IMG/VR virus record: IMGVR_UViG_3300048033_000725
Location: 1 to 64,000 of that record
DNA: 64,000 nucleotides
Source: a virus
Strand: one strand, 5' to 3'
In this document: one piece after another, positions 1 to 8,700 of the stretch
Position numbering within the stretch: the first letter of the stretch is position 1
Layout of the letters: each line of letters opens with the position of its first letter
Notes under the pieces: generated by a model
What the model was told of the DNA's origin: nothing
What the model saw: the letters and a program-made list of their open reading frames with translations, nothing else
Database searches by the model: none
Translations under genes and position numbers: made by a program

Positions 1-192
1 ACAATTATGGCATCGGAAATACAATGCGTTTTTCCGTTCGTAGATATAACCACGTGCCTTCGTCTTACTAGATGTACTATCACCACAGATAGGGCATCTG
101 AAATTATATAGATTTTGCTCTTTACGGGCAAATTTGTCAAGTCTTGGACTCAACAAACTGACGTATTTGTGGTCAACGAATGCTGTCATCAT
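1..192 (-). CDS. 61: DNA primase gp61, N-terminal part (runs off window)
   Basis: The first 64 codons of a primase continue past base 1. T4 gp61 makes RNA primers with helicase gp41 at the replication fork. The visible part is the zinc-ribbon domain: CPIC at residues 33-36, GDS, the KARGY stretch and CHNC at residues 61-64 give the four cysteines of the CxxC...CxxC primase zinc finger. The start is the first of two adjacent ATG codons, with GAGAG about seven bases upstream. A consensus early promoter (233-261) sits just upstream, nested in the terminator of the preceding late operon. The catalytic TOPRIM region lies outside the window. Confidence 0.93.
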   Translation of the reverse strand, partial: MMTAFVDHKYVSLLSPRLDKFARKEQNLYNFRCPICGDSTSSKTKARGYIYERKNALYFRCHNC

Positions 193-206
193 GTACTCTC
201 ATCAAT

Positions 207-246
207 AAAAAAGGCGCTATACTCATTCTAAGAGTATAACACCTTT
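207..246 (-). terminator. Rho-independent terminator ending the late operon
   Basis: Read on the minus strand, AAAGGTGTTATACTC pairs with GAGTATAGCGCCTTT around a 7-base loop. The stem is 15 bp with two G-T wobbles, followed by a run of six T. It lies 27 bases after the 274-603 gene and closes the long late operon. The -10 box of the primase promoter is inside its 5' arm. Confidence 0.92.
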
Positions 247-261
247 ATGGAACATTGTCAA
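233..261 (-). promoter_or_regulatory. Early sigma-70-like promoter for gene 61
   Basis: The -35 TTGACA is at 256-261 and the -10 TATACT at 233-238, with a 17-bp spacer. The -10 lies in the 5' arm of the terminator hairpin, so a transcript starting a few bases downstream would begin in the loop and could not form the terminator. Confidence 0.82.
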
Positions 262-273
262 GGCAAATTTTAA

Positions 274-603
274 TTATTTGGATACAATATCTTTGAGTTC
301 TTTTACTTCATCTTTTATTATACTAACATTTTTTACGGTCTCTGTCAAGTCTTTATTTGCCTTATTCGTCATACTTGCAACCAACATGATAGTTCGTAAT
401 GCCCAAAACCACCATACTAACATTACAATACCCAACAGACCTGCGGCGCACCAAATAAGATTATCTAACGCAATCTGACTGCTATCCACATACATTACGA
501 CATGTGCAACCAACATATACACAATAGGAGATAATACGCCAAATATTATCCACTTACTGCTTTGTTTTATTATTCGATATATTTCTGCGTCATTGTCTGA
601 CAT
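274..603 (-). CDS. Small membrane protein with C-terminal coiled coil
   Basis: 109 aa, function not recognised. Two hydrophobic segments are visible, at roughly residues 17-40 and 47-75, the second with a WWFWAL run. A charged heptad-like tail (residues 80-109, rich in K, D, E, V, L) could form a coiled coil. It is the last gene of the late operon, just before a strong terminator. Size, late position and two membrane segments make a holin-related role possible, but nothing in the sequence proves it and the endolysin is far away at 22 kb. Confidence 0.7.
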   Translation of the reverse strand: MSDNDAEIYRIIKQSSKWIIFGVLSPIVYMLVAHVVMYVDSSQIALDNLIWCAAGLLGIVMLVWWFWALRTIMLVASMTNKANKDLTETVKNVSIIKDEVKELKDIVSK

Positions 604-630
604 TTTTTGAGTCCTTAATTTAACAAAAAA

Positions 631-870
631 TTAAAAACCCCCTTTTAATGCAATTGCAACAATGACTGAGATTGCGGCGGCGACAATAGTTGCTGTCGAG
701 GAGAAAATTAATTTTGTTGTCGATTGTTGTGTTTTGTGTATCGTATCAGATATCTCAATCAACTTATCTTCAACTTTGCCTAATCTAGTTTCTAGTGCTT
801 CATAACGCATAGCGCACATATCAACATGTACTTCAAGATTTTCTTTTTCTAACTTAGTGGATGATGCCAT
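631..870 (-). CDS. Small tail-anchored coiled-coil protein
   Basis: 79 aa. The N-terminal 50 residues look like an amphipathic coiled coil (RYEALETRLGKVEDKLIEI). The C-terminal 25 residues form a single membrane segment rich in A, I and V ending KGGF. This layout (soluble helix, then C-terminal anchor) resembles XhlA-type phage proteins found next to lysis genes, but I cannot assign the family firmly. It lies between the two-helix membrane protein at 274-603 and a conserved virion-region protein in the same late operon, so the two membrane proteins may act together. Confidence 0.7.
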   Translation of the reverse strand: MASSTKLEKENLEVHVDMCAMRYEALETRLGKVEDKLIEISDTIHKTQQSTTKLIFSSTATIVAAAISVIVAIALKGGF

Positions 871-901
871 TTTTAATATCCTAAATTTATGTTCAATCTA
901 A

Positions 902-1567
902 TTATCGCTTGCCGTATCTGAGATACATCATTGCGCCCGAACTGCTATCTTGTAAAATAACTGCATTCTTAGGATTCTTCAAACCATAAGAACGTATTTC
1001 TTCTGCGTTATCTGCTTCACCAACATAGTTGTACCATTTGTCATACTTCTTCTTGCCCATTCTGGCTTTCATAAAAGTAGCAGTAGGTACTTTAAATACT
1101 TTAGACCCTGCAAAATCCATAGGTCTGTCTACCATAGCAACATCACCTGTAGTTGTTGCGGCAGACATTTCTTCTTTCAAATAGTCTTCTTTTGCAGTGA
1201 ATTCAATATAGTTTAATTTAAATTCACTAGTATTTATAATTCCTTGGAGTTTCTCTTGTAGTTGTTCTTGACCCAATACATCTTCACGGTCTTCTTTAAG
1301 CAAATAAAGTGCCGCCGCAAATGACATGAGTTTAGACTTACCACCAGGCAATTTGGACATGATGAGTTTCAGATTTCTCACCATAACATGAAACGTAGTA
1401 AAAGAGTTCTTCTCTTCTTGCGTTTTAAGTGTATTACGTTTACGCAATGTTTTACCATTTTCGTCAATGATGCCTAACTCATATGCTTTCCATTCATCGA
1501 AAGGTTGAGATAGCATCTTAACGAACTGATACGCTATTACTGCGTCAAATACTCCTGTGATTGCCAT
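902..1567 (-). CDS. Conserved marine T4-like phage protein, unknown function
   Basis: 221 aa soluble protein. The N-terminus (FDAVIAYQFVKMLSQPFDEW) and the C-terminal SSSGAMMYLRY segment resemble a family I recall from marine T4-like phages, always without a known function. It has no membrane segment or signal peptide. It ends 31 bases before the 631-870 gene and follows 1571-1969 by three bases, so it is translated from the same late mRNA as the other virion-region genes. A structural or internal-head role is inferred from position only. Confidence 0.75.
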   Translation of the reverse strand: MAITGVFDAVIAYQFVKMLSQPFDEWKAYELGIIDENGKTLRKRNTLKTQEEKNSFTTFHVMVRNLKLIMSKLPGGKSKLMSFAAALYLLKEDREDVLGQEQLQEKLQGIINTSEFKLNYIEFTAKEDYLKEEMSAATTTGDVAMVDRPMDFAGSKVFKVPTATFMKARMGKKKYDKWYNYVGEADNAEEIRSYGLKNPKNAVILQDSSSGAMMYLRYGKR

Positions 1568-1570
1568 TTT

Positions 1571-1969
1571 TTATAACTCTCTTAATTTTTCTGCAATATC
1601 TGCATTGATTTTAATATTACTCTCTTTAATATCTATACCATGAATACCTCTTACAGTATTGGGCATAATATTAAGATAAAGTAAAAACGTCTTCACAATA
1701 TCCCATTGATAACTAGGCATCTTAGCGAATAAAATTCTCACAGCCGCTTCTGGACTAAACACATTTGACAGTACAATAATATGGTTCAAAACCAAACGTT
1801 CTTTAATTTCACCAGATTGCTGATATCTATTCAACAATCTTCTAATATACTTTACATGCTTCCAGTCATGGTCAAACGCATTTACACCTTCGACTTCAAT
1901 ATCTGGGCTGTCATAATGTTGCATAGCATAAAGAAGAATATTCTTCTCATTCAAATTATATATTTTCAT
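1571..1969 (-). CDS. Conserved phage protein, likely virion-associated
   Basis: 132 aa, mostly helical. The NILLYAMQHYDSP start, the central KYIRRLLNRYQ and the NHIIVLSNVFSPEAAVRIL stretch are typical of a small protein shared by marine T4-like phages. The function is not known to me. It is tightly packed between 902-1567 and the structural protein 1972-2679 in the late operon, with gaps of 2-3 bases implying coupled translation. No enzymatic motif was seen. Confidence 0.75.
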   Translation of the reverse strand: MKIYNLNEKNILLYAMQHYDSPDIEVEGVNAFDHDWKHVKYIRRLLNRYQQSGEIKERLVLNHIIVLSNVFSPEAAVRILFAKMPSYQWDIVKTFLLYLNIMPNTVRGIHGIDIKESNIKINADIAEKLREL

Positions 1970-1971
1970 TT

Positions 1972-2679
1972 TTAATAATTCGTTTCAGTCTCATACAAAA
2001 TTAAATCAAAGGCGGCAGTTACTTTAGCGCCACTGTCATTTGAATAACCTAATACCCTAGCGTCTAAATCAGTTTTCTCTGGTAAGGGTAGAGGTGTAGC
2101 AAACTCATACTGATAATTATTCTGATACAGGTTTGCAATATGCTGAATTCTAAATGGACCGTATCCACTATCACCGAAGTATCGTGCATAGAATTGTATC
2201 TGCATATCTTTATCTGCCGAAGCAGTAGCAACACCTTTCATCAGTAGTGCAGTATGATTCCTAGGTACAGTGTATATTGCCATCAATGTCTGAGACAAAC
2301 CAGCGTTAATTTGCATGACCAGTTGCGAATTTACGTTTACTTGGATAACACCAACATTAGTGGCATCAGCCATAAATCCACGAAAGATACGTTTAAATTC
2401 TACTGTACCTGTTGCACCGACTGCAATAGTCTCTGATACTGCGTCATAGTTCGCATCAAGACCAGAAACTGTAACTGACTTTCCTGCGTCTAAAGCACCA
2501 GAAACTGTTGCTACTCCAGCAGTATCAAATGCATCCCAAGGATAGATAGAACCATTATCCCAGACAGTTGCAGGCGTAGTTACGATACCAGTTCTGGCAC
2601 CGAATTTATGCACAATAGATGCCTTGGGGACTTTCCCCAAGGCAATCATCAACTTTTCGTCTGAGAGATAATGTGCCAT
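1972..2679 (-). CDS. Putative virion structural protein
   Basis: 235 aa beta-rich protein. The opening (a G-K-V-P-K-A-S-I-V-H-K-F-G pattern), the repeated glycine/threonine-rich strands at residues 70-110 and the ENYQYEF-like C-terminal part resemble structural proteins of marine myo- and podoviruses. No catalytic motif is seen. The start overlaps by one base the stop of 2679-2870, showing translational coupling. The role in the particle (decoration, fibre or internal) is unresolved. Confidence 0.75.
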   Translation of the reverse strand: MAHYLSDEKLMIALGKVPKASIVHKFGARTGIVTTPATVWDNGSIYPWDAFDTAGVATVSGALDAGKSVTVSGLDANYDAVSETIAVGATGTVEFKRIFRGFMADATNVGVIQVNVNSQLVMQINAGLSQTLMAIYTVPRNHTALLMKGVATASADKDMQIQFYARYFGDSGYGPFRIQHIANLYQNNYQYEFATPLPLPEKTDLDARVLGYSNDSGAKVTAAFDLILYETETNY

Positions 2680-2870
2680 CAGTCTTCCGAAGTATCTTCA
2701 GCAACTTCAACCTTAGGCGCTTTCTTGGGTGCCTTCTTAGGTGTTAGTGCTTCAATTTTTGCATCAAGACCTTTGTGAGATACAAGCAATTCACCTGTAT
2801 TCTCAACCCAACCTTTTGCTGTTGCTTTTGCTGTTTTTGTTGGCGCTGTCGCCCATCGTGGTAGTGACAT
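2679..2870 (-). CDS. Small basic protein, virion region
   Basis: 63 aa, starting MSLPRWATAPTKTAK. I chose the ATG at 2870 because GGAGAAA lies 5-11 bases upstream. The longer reading from 2894 would overlap the preceding gene's stop and lacks a ribosome site. The protein has a conserved WATAPT...GWVENTGELLVS segment, then a KKAPKKAPK basic stretch and an acidic tail. This pattern recurs beside structural genes in other marine phages, but its function is unknown. Confidence 0.72.
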   Translation of the reverse strand: MSLPRWATAPTKTAKATAKGWVENTGELLVSHKGLDAKIEALTPKKAPKKAPKVEVAEDTSED

Positions 2871-2880
2871 AGTTTTCTCC

Positions 2881-3435
2881 TTATTTGAAACCAAGTTCTT
2901 TTAATTTTTGAATTGTCGATGATGAAGTTGTATGATGTACACCAATTCCACCTTTCGCTTCCCACTCATTAATATTTTTGATGTAATCGTCAATTAGAAT
3001 ATTAGGCGTACCATTCGTTACTGCCCATTTCTGCTTGTCTTCTCTTGGTACGAGATGAACGCCTTTTATGTTCTTCATACCAAGATTTTTCTTCAGCCAT
3101 TCTTTCTTCTCGGGTTTGCTTGTGGGCATCCTCTTTGACGGAGTTGAAAGTATGTATGGGTTGTATTTTCCGATAAACTTCCATAGTGCCATAGCATCTG
3201 GCATTGGTCTTAATTTCGCCCAAAACTTATCTACTCCCTTGAGAATTTCCCACTTCTTATCTTTCTCATTGTGCTGACCTTTGTCTGCAAATTTAGCAGT
3301 CTCGCCAGCATCAGCCAAGGCTTTGTTTGCACCACCAATGAAATCGACTAGAACCATATCCATATCGCAATAGATTTGAGGCAATGTCTCATCTTTTGGT
3401 TTCGCCTCAAGCAAAAAGTCTTTAATCTTTTTCAC
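2881..3435 (-). CDS. HAD-superfamily 5'-nucleotidase-like protein with capsid-targeting N-terminus
   Basis: 184 aa. CDMDMVLVDF (residues 23-32) is the DxD nucleophile motif I of haloacid-dehalogenase phosphatases, LSTPSK is motif II and LIDDYIKNINEW is the acidic motif IV. The layout resembles phage 5'(3')-deoxyribonucleotidases. The N-terminus MKKIKDFLLE|AKPK closely resembles T4 capsid-targeting sequences such as that of internal protein III, with a gp21-like cleavage site L8-L9-E10|A11. I infer that it is packaged in the head and released with the DNA, unusual for a nucleotidase. It belongs to the late operon. Confidence 0.82.
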   Translation of the reverse strand: MKKIKDFLLEAKPKDETLPQIYCDMDMVLVDFIGGANKALADAGETAKFADKGQHNEKDKKWEILKGVDKFWAKLRPMPDAMALWKFIGKYNPYILSTPSKRMPTSKPEKKEWLKKNLGMKNIKGVHLVPREDKQKWAVTNGTPNILIDDYIKNINEWEAKGGIGVHHTTSSSTIQKLKELGFK

Positions 3436-3446
3436 GGTAGTATTCC

Positions 3447-3959
3447 CTATTCTTTATCTTCTGACGGATTCTTGATATAATCTCTCATACTATTTAGTTC
3501 GTGTGCAGAGACAGTAATCGCATTCATCCACCAAGATGGCAACCCATCTTCTGGGTTCATTGCTTGCAATTCAGCAAGAACATCTTGGGCATCTTCCATG
3601 ATAGTCTTGCATTTACGAATAGCAGAAGAAACATCAGTATGACCGTCTTCGGCAAGGTCAGGATTAATTGTGACAGTCTTGCTTTTCTTGGTCTTCAGTT
3701 TTTCATCAGTTTCGTCATCAGCCTCTTCGGCATTATACTTAGAGTTTGCTCTTCGTGCAATCGCCGCATCAGGATTACCTGGTTTCACCTTTTTAAAAAT
3801 AGGTGCGGCTTCTTCAAGAGGTTGTTCTTTCGGTGCTTCAGTAGGCTGTTCAACTTGCGCTTGCGCTTGCTCTACTGCTTTTTCTCTTTCAGTATTTTTG
3901 ATTTGAGCATATGCGTCTGCAACACTTTTGATTTGTTTTAAATGGTCTGGATTTGACAT
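3447..3959 (-). CDS. Putative internal-head or structural protein
   Basis: 170 aa. The N-terminal half is low-complexity (Q, E, A, P, K rich), followed by a conserved C-terminal domain containing GHTDVSSAIRKCKTIMEDA and GLPSWWMNAITVSAHELN. I recall this domain in other marine phages, without a function. PLEE|AAPIF near residue 50 fits the LxE|A prohead-protease pattern seen in neighbouring proteins, so the C-terminal domain may be released by cleavage. It lies between the HAD protein and the modular protein 3968-5482 in the late operon. Confidence 0.72.
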   Translation of the reverse strand: MSNPDHLKQIKSVADAYAQIKNTEREKAVEQAQAQVEQPTEAPKEQPLEEAAPIFKKVKPGNPDAAIARRANSKYNAEEADDETDEKLKTKKSKTVTINPDLAEDGHTDVSSAIRKCKTIMEDAQDVLAELQAMNPEDGLPSWWMNAITVSAHELNSMRDYIKNPSEDKE

Positions 3960-3967
3960 TGTTTTTC

Positions 3968-5482
3968 CTATTGAATGTACATATTTAATTCGTAAAACTT
4001 GTCATCCAAGTTTGCGATTTGAACCTGCAACGCTTTACGTTGTTCTTTACCGTTCTTAGTCAACTTGATTGAATAAGAATTCGTTTTGCCTTTTGAAGGT
4101 TTCTTTGGACCCATGGCAACCTTGCGGTCGTAATCATCTGGGTCAACTTCGTAACCTTTCTTTGCGGCGACTTCTACTGCATGTTGAATTGCAGAAGAAA
4201 ATGTTTTGTGCTTGATTTCGTAATTTGCTTCGTTAAGTTCAACTTCTTCATCAAGTCTATTCATAACATCAATGATTGCTTTGTCAAGTGCTTTTGTATC
4301 TACACCAGATTGCACGGCAAGTTTCAAAATCGCATGACGTTCTTTTTCTTGGACACGGTCAGAAGCAAGTGCGTTATTTTTAGTAATGCGCTTCTCAAAC
4401 TCCTTTGCTAGTGATTTAACATTTGTTTTTTCGTCCATTTTCTCATGGTAGCCTTTACCATCGCAGTGGTCGCAACCTTCACCCTTACACTTTGGGCATT
4501 CGACTTTTTCTTCATCTAGTGCCTCTTCTTTGAGAGGATAACCAATCAGTTTATCAGCCGCTTTTTGACCAGCAGGCTTCTTCAACTTAACAACCTTCAA
4601 AGTCTTTTTATCTTTGATTGACATTGGAGGACGTTCTGCGCTTACGATAGAAGACTTTGCGCCCTTTTCATCAGATGCCATTGAGACAACTTTATCATCG
4701 TCAGCAGTGTCAATAACAACATGAGTGATTTTCATTGCTTCATCTAAGTTCTCATCCAAGATATCAATGCCTGTAGTTTTAATGAACTTTTTCACAGCCG
4801 CATCATTTGGGAAAGTGAATTTGACTTCATCAAATCCATTTGGGTCTGTGCCAGTCACCTTGATTTTTGCTCTCAACTGCTTTAAAAGTTTCTTAAGGTC
4901 TGGGTCATCAGCATCAAGTCCACCATCATAATCAATCACAACTGCTTCGTCAAGTTCGACTTCTTCTGTCTTAATATCAGTTTTGATTGTGACGGGATAC
5001 TCTTTACCACCGAATGAGAATTTCTTCTTACCCGCTTTCTTGGCGGCTGCCGCGGCAACAACAAAGTCACCAGCATCTTCATCAGTGATTTCTTCAGGAA
5101 GTTCGATATCTTCATACATTTTAGATGAACGAATATTGACCTTAAATAGTTTTTCAGCCGTCTTGGTACCAAGATTATTTGCAACCATCATAATGATTAA
5201 ATCTCTTGGTTCCGTGTCTAAGCCATTAACAAACTTGACAAGGTCTTTCATCTTATTGGCTTTCATCATGTCAGCCGCTTTCATCATGTCTTTCTTGTCA
5301 ATACCGCCATTTGCCTTAGCATATGCTTCAAGTTCTTTTGCGACATTTTGAATACTTTCATTCATGGAACATGCACCCTCGGCGTGCATTTTACCACATG
5401 CTTCGCACATGACTTTACCTTCCATGATGCTCTCTGCAACATCAGCAAGTGCCTTTGTCAACGGGTCTCTGAATAGTGACAT
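3968..5482 (-). CDS. Modular internal-head protein, predicted prohead-protease polyprotein
   Basis: 504 aa made of short globular modules joined by acidic linkers. The linkers EVELDE|A (residue 179), NLDE|A (248), ALDE|E (324) and EVELNE|A (418) match the LxE cleavage pattern of T4-type prohead protease and the site in this phage's capsid protein. Modules include an N-terminal part with CEACG...GAC (residues 26-38), a DnaJ-like zinc ribbon CPKCKGEGCDHCDGKG (329-344) and a C-terminal ANYEIKHKTF domain that I recall as a stand-alone or fused module in other marine phages. No enzyme motif was seen. It is predicted to be processed inside the prohead. Confidence 0.75.
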   Translation of the reverse strand: MSLFRDPLTKALADVAESIMEGKVMCEACGKMHAEGACSMNESIQNVAKELEAYAKANGGIDKKDMMKAADMMKANKMKDLVKFVNGLDTEPRDLIIMMVANNLGTKTAEKLFKVNIRSSKMYEDIELPEEITDEDAGDFVVAAAAAKKAGKKKFSFGGKEYPVTIKTDIKTEEVELDEAVVIDYDGGLDADDPDLKKLLKQLRAKIKVTGTDPNGFDEVKFTFPNDAAVKKFIKTTGIDILDENLDEAMKITHVVIDTADDDKVVSMASDEKGAKSSIVSAERPPMSIKDKKTLKVVKLKKPAGQKAADKLIGYPLKEEALDEEKVECPKCKGEGCDHCDGKGYHEKMDEKTNVKSLAKEFEKRITKNNALASDRVQEKERHAILKLAVQSGVDTKALDKAIIDVMNRLDEEVELNEANYEIKHKTFSSAIQHAVEVAAKKGYEVDPDDYDRKVAMGPKKPSKGKTNSYSIKLTKNGKEQRKALQVQIANLDDKFYELNMYIQ

Positions 5483-5484
5483 TG

Positions 5485-5739
5485 TTAGTTCTCCTTAATT
5501 TGAATTTTTAAATCTGTCGTGCCTTTGATAATGCGATGATACTCAAATGCTTCTATGGATATTTCATCACCTACATTCAGATGAATAGGCAGTTCATTGT
5601 CTCTCTGAAACTTCCAACCTTCACCTTCAAGTATCGCAACTGTTCTATCTTCTCTATCTCTATGCCATACTAACTCTTCTGCTAGTACGTCTTTAGAGAA
5701 AGTTCTAATATCACTTTCGTCTTTGTACGGGTTTACCAA
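5485..5739 (-). CDS. Small cupin-like phage protein
   Basis: 84 aa. EELVWHRDREDRTV, GEGWKFQRDNELP and EAFEYHRIIKGTTDL give a compact beta fold resembling small cupins, with His in WHRD and YHRI as possible ligands. In other phages I recall this same unit as a C-terminal module of large virion proteins; here it is its own gene. Its start overlaps the stop of 5733-8963 by seven bases, so it is probably translated by re-initiation and may once have been fused to that protein. Its role is unknown. Confidence 0.7.
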   Translation of the reverse strand: MVNPYKDESDIRTFSKDVLAEELVWHRDREDRTVAILEGEGWKFQRDNELPIHLNVGDEISIEAFEYHRIIKGTTDLKIQIKEN

Positions 5740-8700
5740 AAATATTGCCCCCCGCCTTCCAGACCGAGTTCTTTCGCATACATAGGCAATCTACATGCCC
5801 AGTAACCAGGCGTAGTTTTATCTTTTTTAGTATCGCATTGGTGACGTGCCGCAAAACTCTTTGCCGCTTCTTTGTCATTTATCTTTGCTTTAAGACCAGA
5901 TGTATCACCAAAACTAACTTTGACCACATTACCCTTATCGTTTTTTACATAAACATAGAATTTCTTTGAACCGCCTCTTTTGGGGCTGTTTAGTTCAACG
6001 TCTTTCTCTTCGTCAATCCAACCTTCTACAAGAGGAATGTCAAGGGGAACAAACTCACCCTCATAACGCTCAAACTTGCCAATATCAGTATCGTCTATCA
6101 AGTATTTATCCATTCCCTCCAGGACAACATCCAAGTCTCTTGCAACATCAAAGAGTTCGTAATACATCTCTGAATGAGGGCGATACACGCTATGAAGAGG
6201 AATGTTGTTTTCTTTGGCGTAGAATACTGCTTCTGTCGCTAGAATTTTCCTTGCTGTTTTCGCTAGAATTCTAGGTTCTAATTTAGAACCGACCATACGA
6301 ATAAGTTCACCAGCGTAATAATCTAAGGAGTGTCTCTTAGTTTTTGGGTCTTCTTTTTCGATATAACGCAGAAGTCCTTGCGCCGCTTTTTCGTACTTAT
6401 TCTGTTGGAAGTATTTCGCAATAAGTTCTTTAACCCAAAGAGGGGCTTCTTCTAGTTCTTCACCAGGAGTTGCTTCTTTGTATGCCTTCACAAGTTCATC
6501 AGAACCGTACTCTAGTGCTTCTCTATAGTAAGCATCTTGTCTTACTTTCAGATTGTCATCTTTTGCTTGAAGGTCACCTGGATTGTATGCTCTTTGGCGA
6601 TACTCACCACGAACTTCTGCATCAGTTACACGTTCAATGTACTCAATATCATCCATACGCTTCAGTGTCATACGAATAGCAGAACGTACTTTTGCAACGC
6701 TAACTGAATACAAATAAAACTCAGGGAACCCTTTAATCTTTACTGCATAGGGAACAAAACGTACTTGAATATCTTTGTACGGGTCTTCATCACCTTGGTC
6801 AGGCAAATCGTTTGAAGTGACCTCGTTGATATGTTCTTGGCGAATGTCTTTAAGAGTTCTCTTTTCAAAACTCTCTTTGAATTCTTGGTGAACGTCATCT
6901 ACATCAACACCAGTGTGTTTTTTGATGTAGTTTCTTGCTTCTTTCCAATCCATACCTTCTTTTTCAGCAAGTGCCTTTACTGCACCAACAACAAGAGTTC
7001 TAATTGTCGGGTGAGTAATCCACTTCCAACCAAACTTAATTGCTTGAAGTGCATCTGCTTCTTTACCAGATTGCATGTATTTGTTTACAAGACTTGTGGC
7101 AGTCATAACGTCACGAACACGGAAACCTTCGTCAAGTTCAACTTCTTCACCACGCACTTTTGCGGCAAGGTCTGCATCTGCTTTGCCCCATGTACCTTTA
7201 CCTTTAGTAACAAAAGAATTAACTCTTGCAAACGCCCATTGCTGTGCAGTAGCGCCAGGTCTGTGTCCAGTCTTGTACGCCGCCATACCTCTATCGTAAA
7301 CTTTCTTTAGAATACTATATGATATACCAGTCTTTTCTGCTTTGTCAACAAGTCCTTTGATTTTTTCTTCATCAAGTTCACTGAACAATTCACCAAACAT
7401 TTGTTGATATTTCTTAGTGTGCTTAGATGGTTTTGTTTCTGCCGAAGCATCGCCAGGAGCAGGTCCACTCTTCTTCTTATTGAAGTGAGCGGCACGTTTT
7501 TCTTTCGTGGACTTTGACATGTCACCTGCGTAATACTTTTTTGGCTGGCTGCCCTCTCTGTCTTTAATGTCTGGGTCTTGTGCAACACCTTCATCAACAG
7601 GAACGTAACCATACCCACTGACAACTAGTTTTTGGTCGGGTGTTTTAAAGTCCCTCTTACGCATGACTGTTTTTGCAACCATGTCGAGTTCTTTATTCTT
7701 TGCATCCCACTTCAATACGAATGGCATGTTTACATCAGTTTTAATATCATTCAATACTGCTTCTGCGTCAGGTCCGAGTTGAGCAATCTTCTTGCCGTAC
7801 TGCGAATATGTCTGCTTGAACAGACGAACAAGTTCTGCAGGTGTAATCTGTTTCTTATTACGAGCATCATTTACACGGTCTAGGAAGTGCTTTGTAAACT
7901 CTACGTCAATGCCAACTTTCGCAAACAATTTATCTGCATGTTTTTCGATGGCATCTAGGTGTGCTTTTGTGACTTCACCTTCTTCTACAAGAACAACCTT
8001 TTCCCGCAACATATCGAATGAGAGACTTCTGTAGTCTCTAAATTCTTCTTCGAACAAGTCATTGATATTTTGTGGAGCCCAACTTTCGTCCAACTCCTCA
8101 TCAATATTCCACTCTTCTTCTTGCTCTTTAATCTTATCTTTGTGCATTTTCCATGCAGTAGCGTACATGACCTTTTCCCAGTCATCGCCATATCTGTCTT
8201 TGAATTCTGCCTTAGTTTCTGGCTTCTCTAACCACTTTTCGATATCAGCATCAGGTGGTGCTTTCTCTGAAATAAGTTCTTGTTCTTCGTTTAGCAACGC
8301 TTCACCAAACAGCAATTCAAACATTTCGTTGATTGCCGCCAGTTTCATACCTGTGCGAATTTTGTTAAATAGTACACGCTTATCTGTTGTACCTAGTGTA
8401 TCTGGTACACCCTTTGCAAATGTATCAAAATCACCGTCAGCGGCATGCTTGCGTAGTAGTGATGCAGACATAGCATCAGCCGTCATCTCCTTTGCTTCAT
8501 CACTGTCTGGGTCTGCACGATTACCAGCAGACTTGATTTCTACTCCATTTTCAAACTCATAAAACCCGTGACGACCTTCGACACCGTTATACTTGTTTAG
8601 AAGTTTATCAAACTCACCCACACGGTCACCACCGACAACCATGGTCACTCTTGTGTAACCCATGTCGTAAAGTTTAGATACAACGTCAAATGCTGTTTTG

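Noticed and set aside
1231-1238. TATAAATA inside the 902-1567 gene
   Set aside because: No gene start lies within a normal distance downstream, and the octamer can arise by chance in AT-rich codons.
3501-3941. 146-codon plus-strand frame
   Set aside because: Cys/Phe-rich shadow of the minus-strand gene 3447-3959, whose protein has conserved features; no expression signal.
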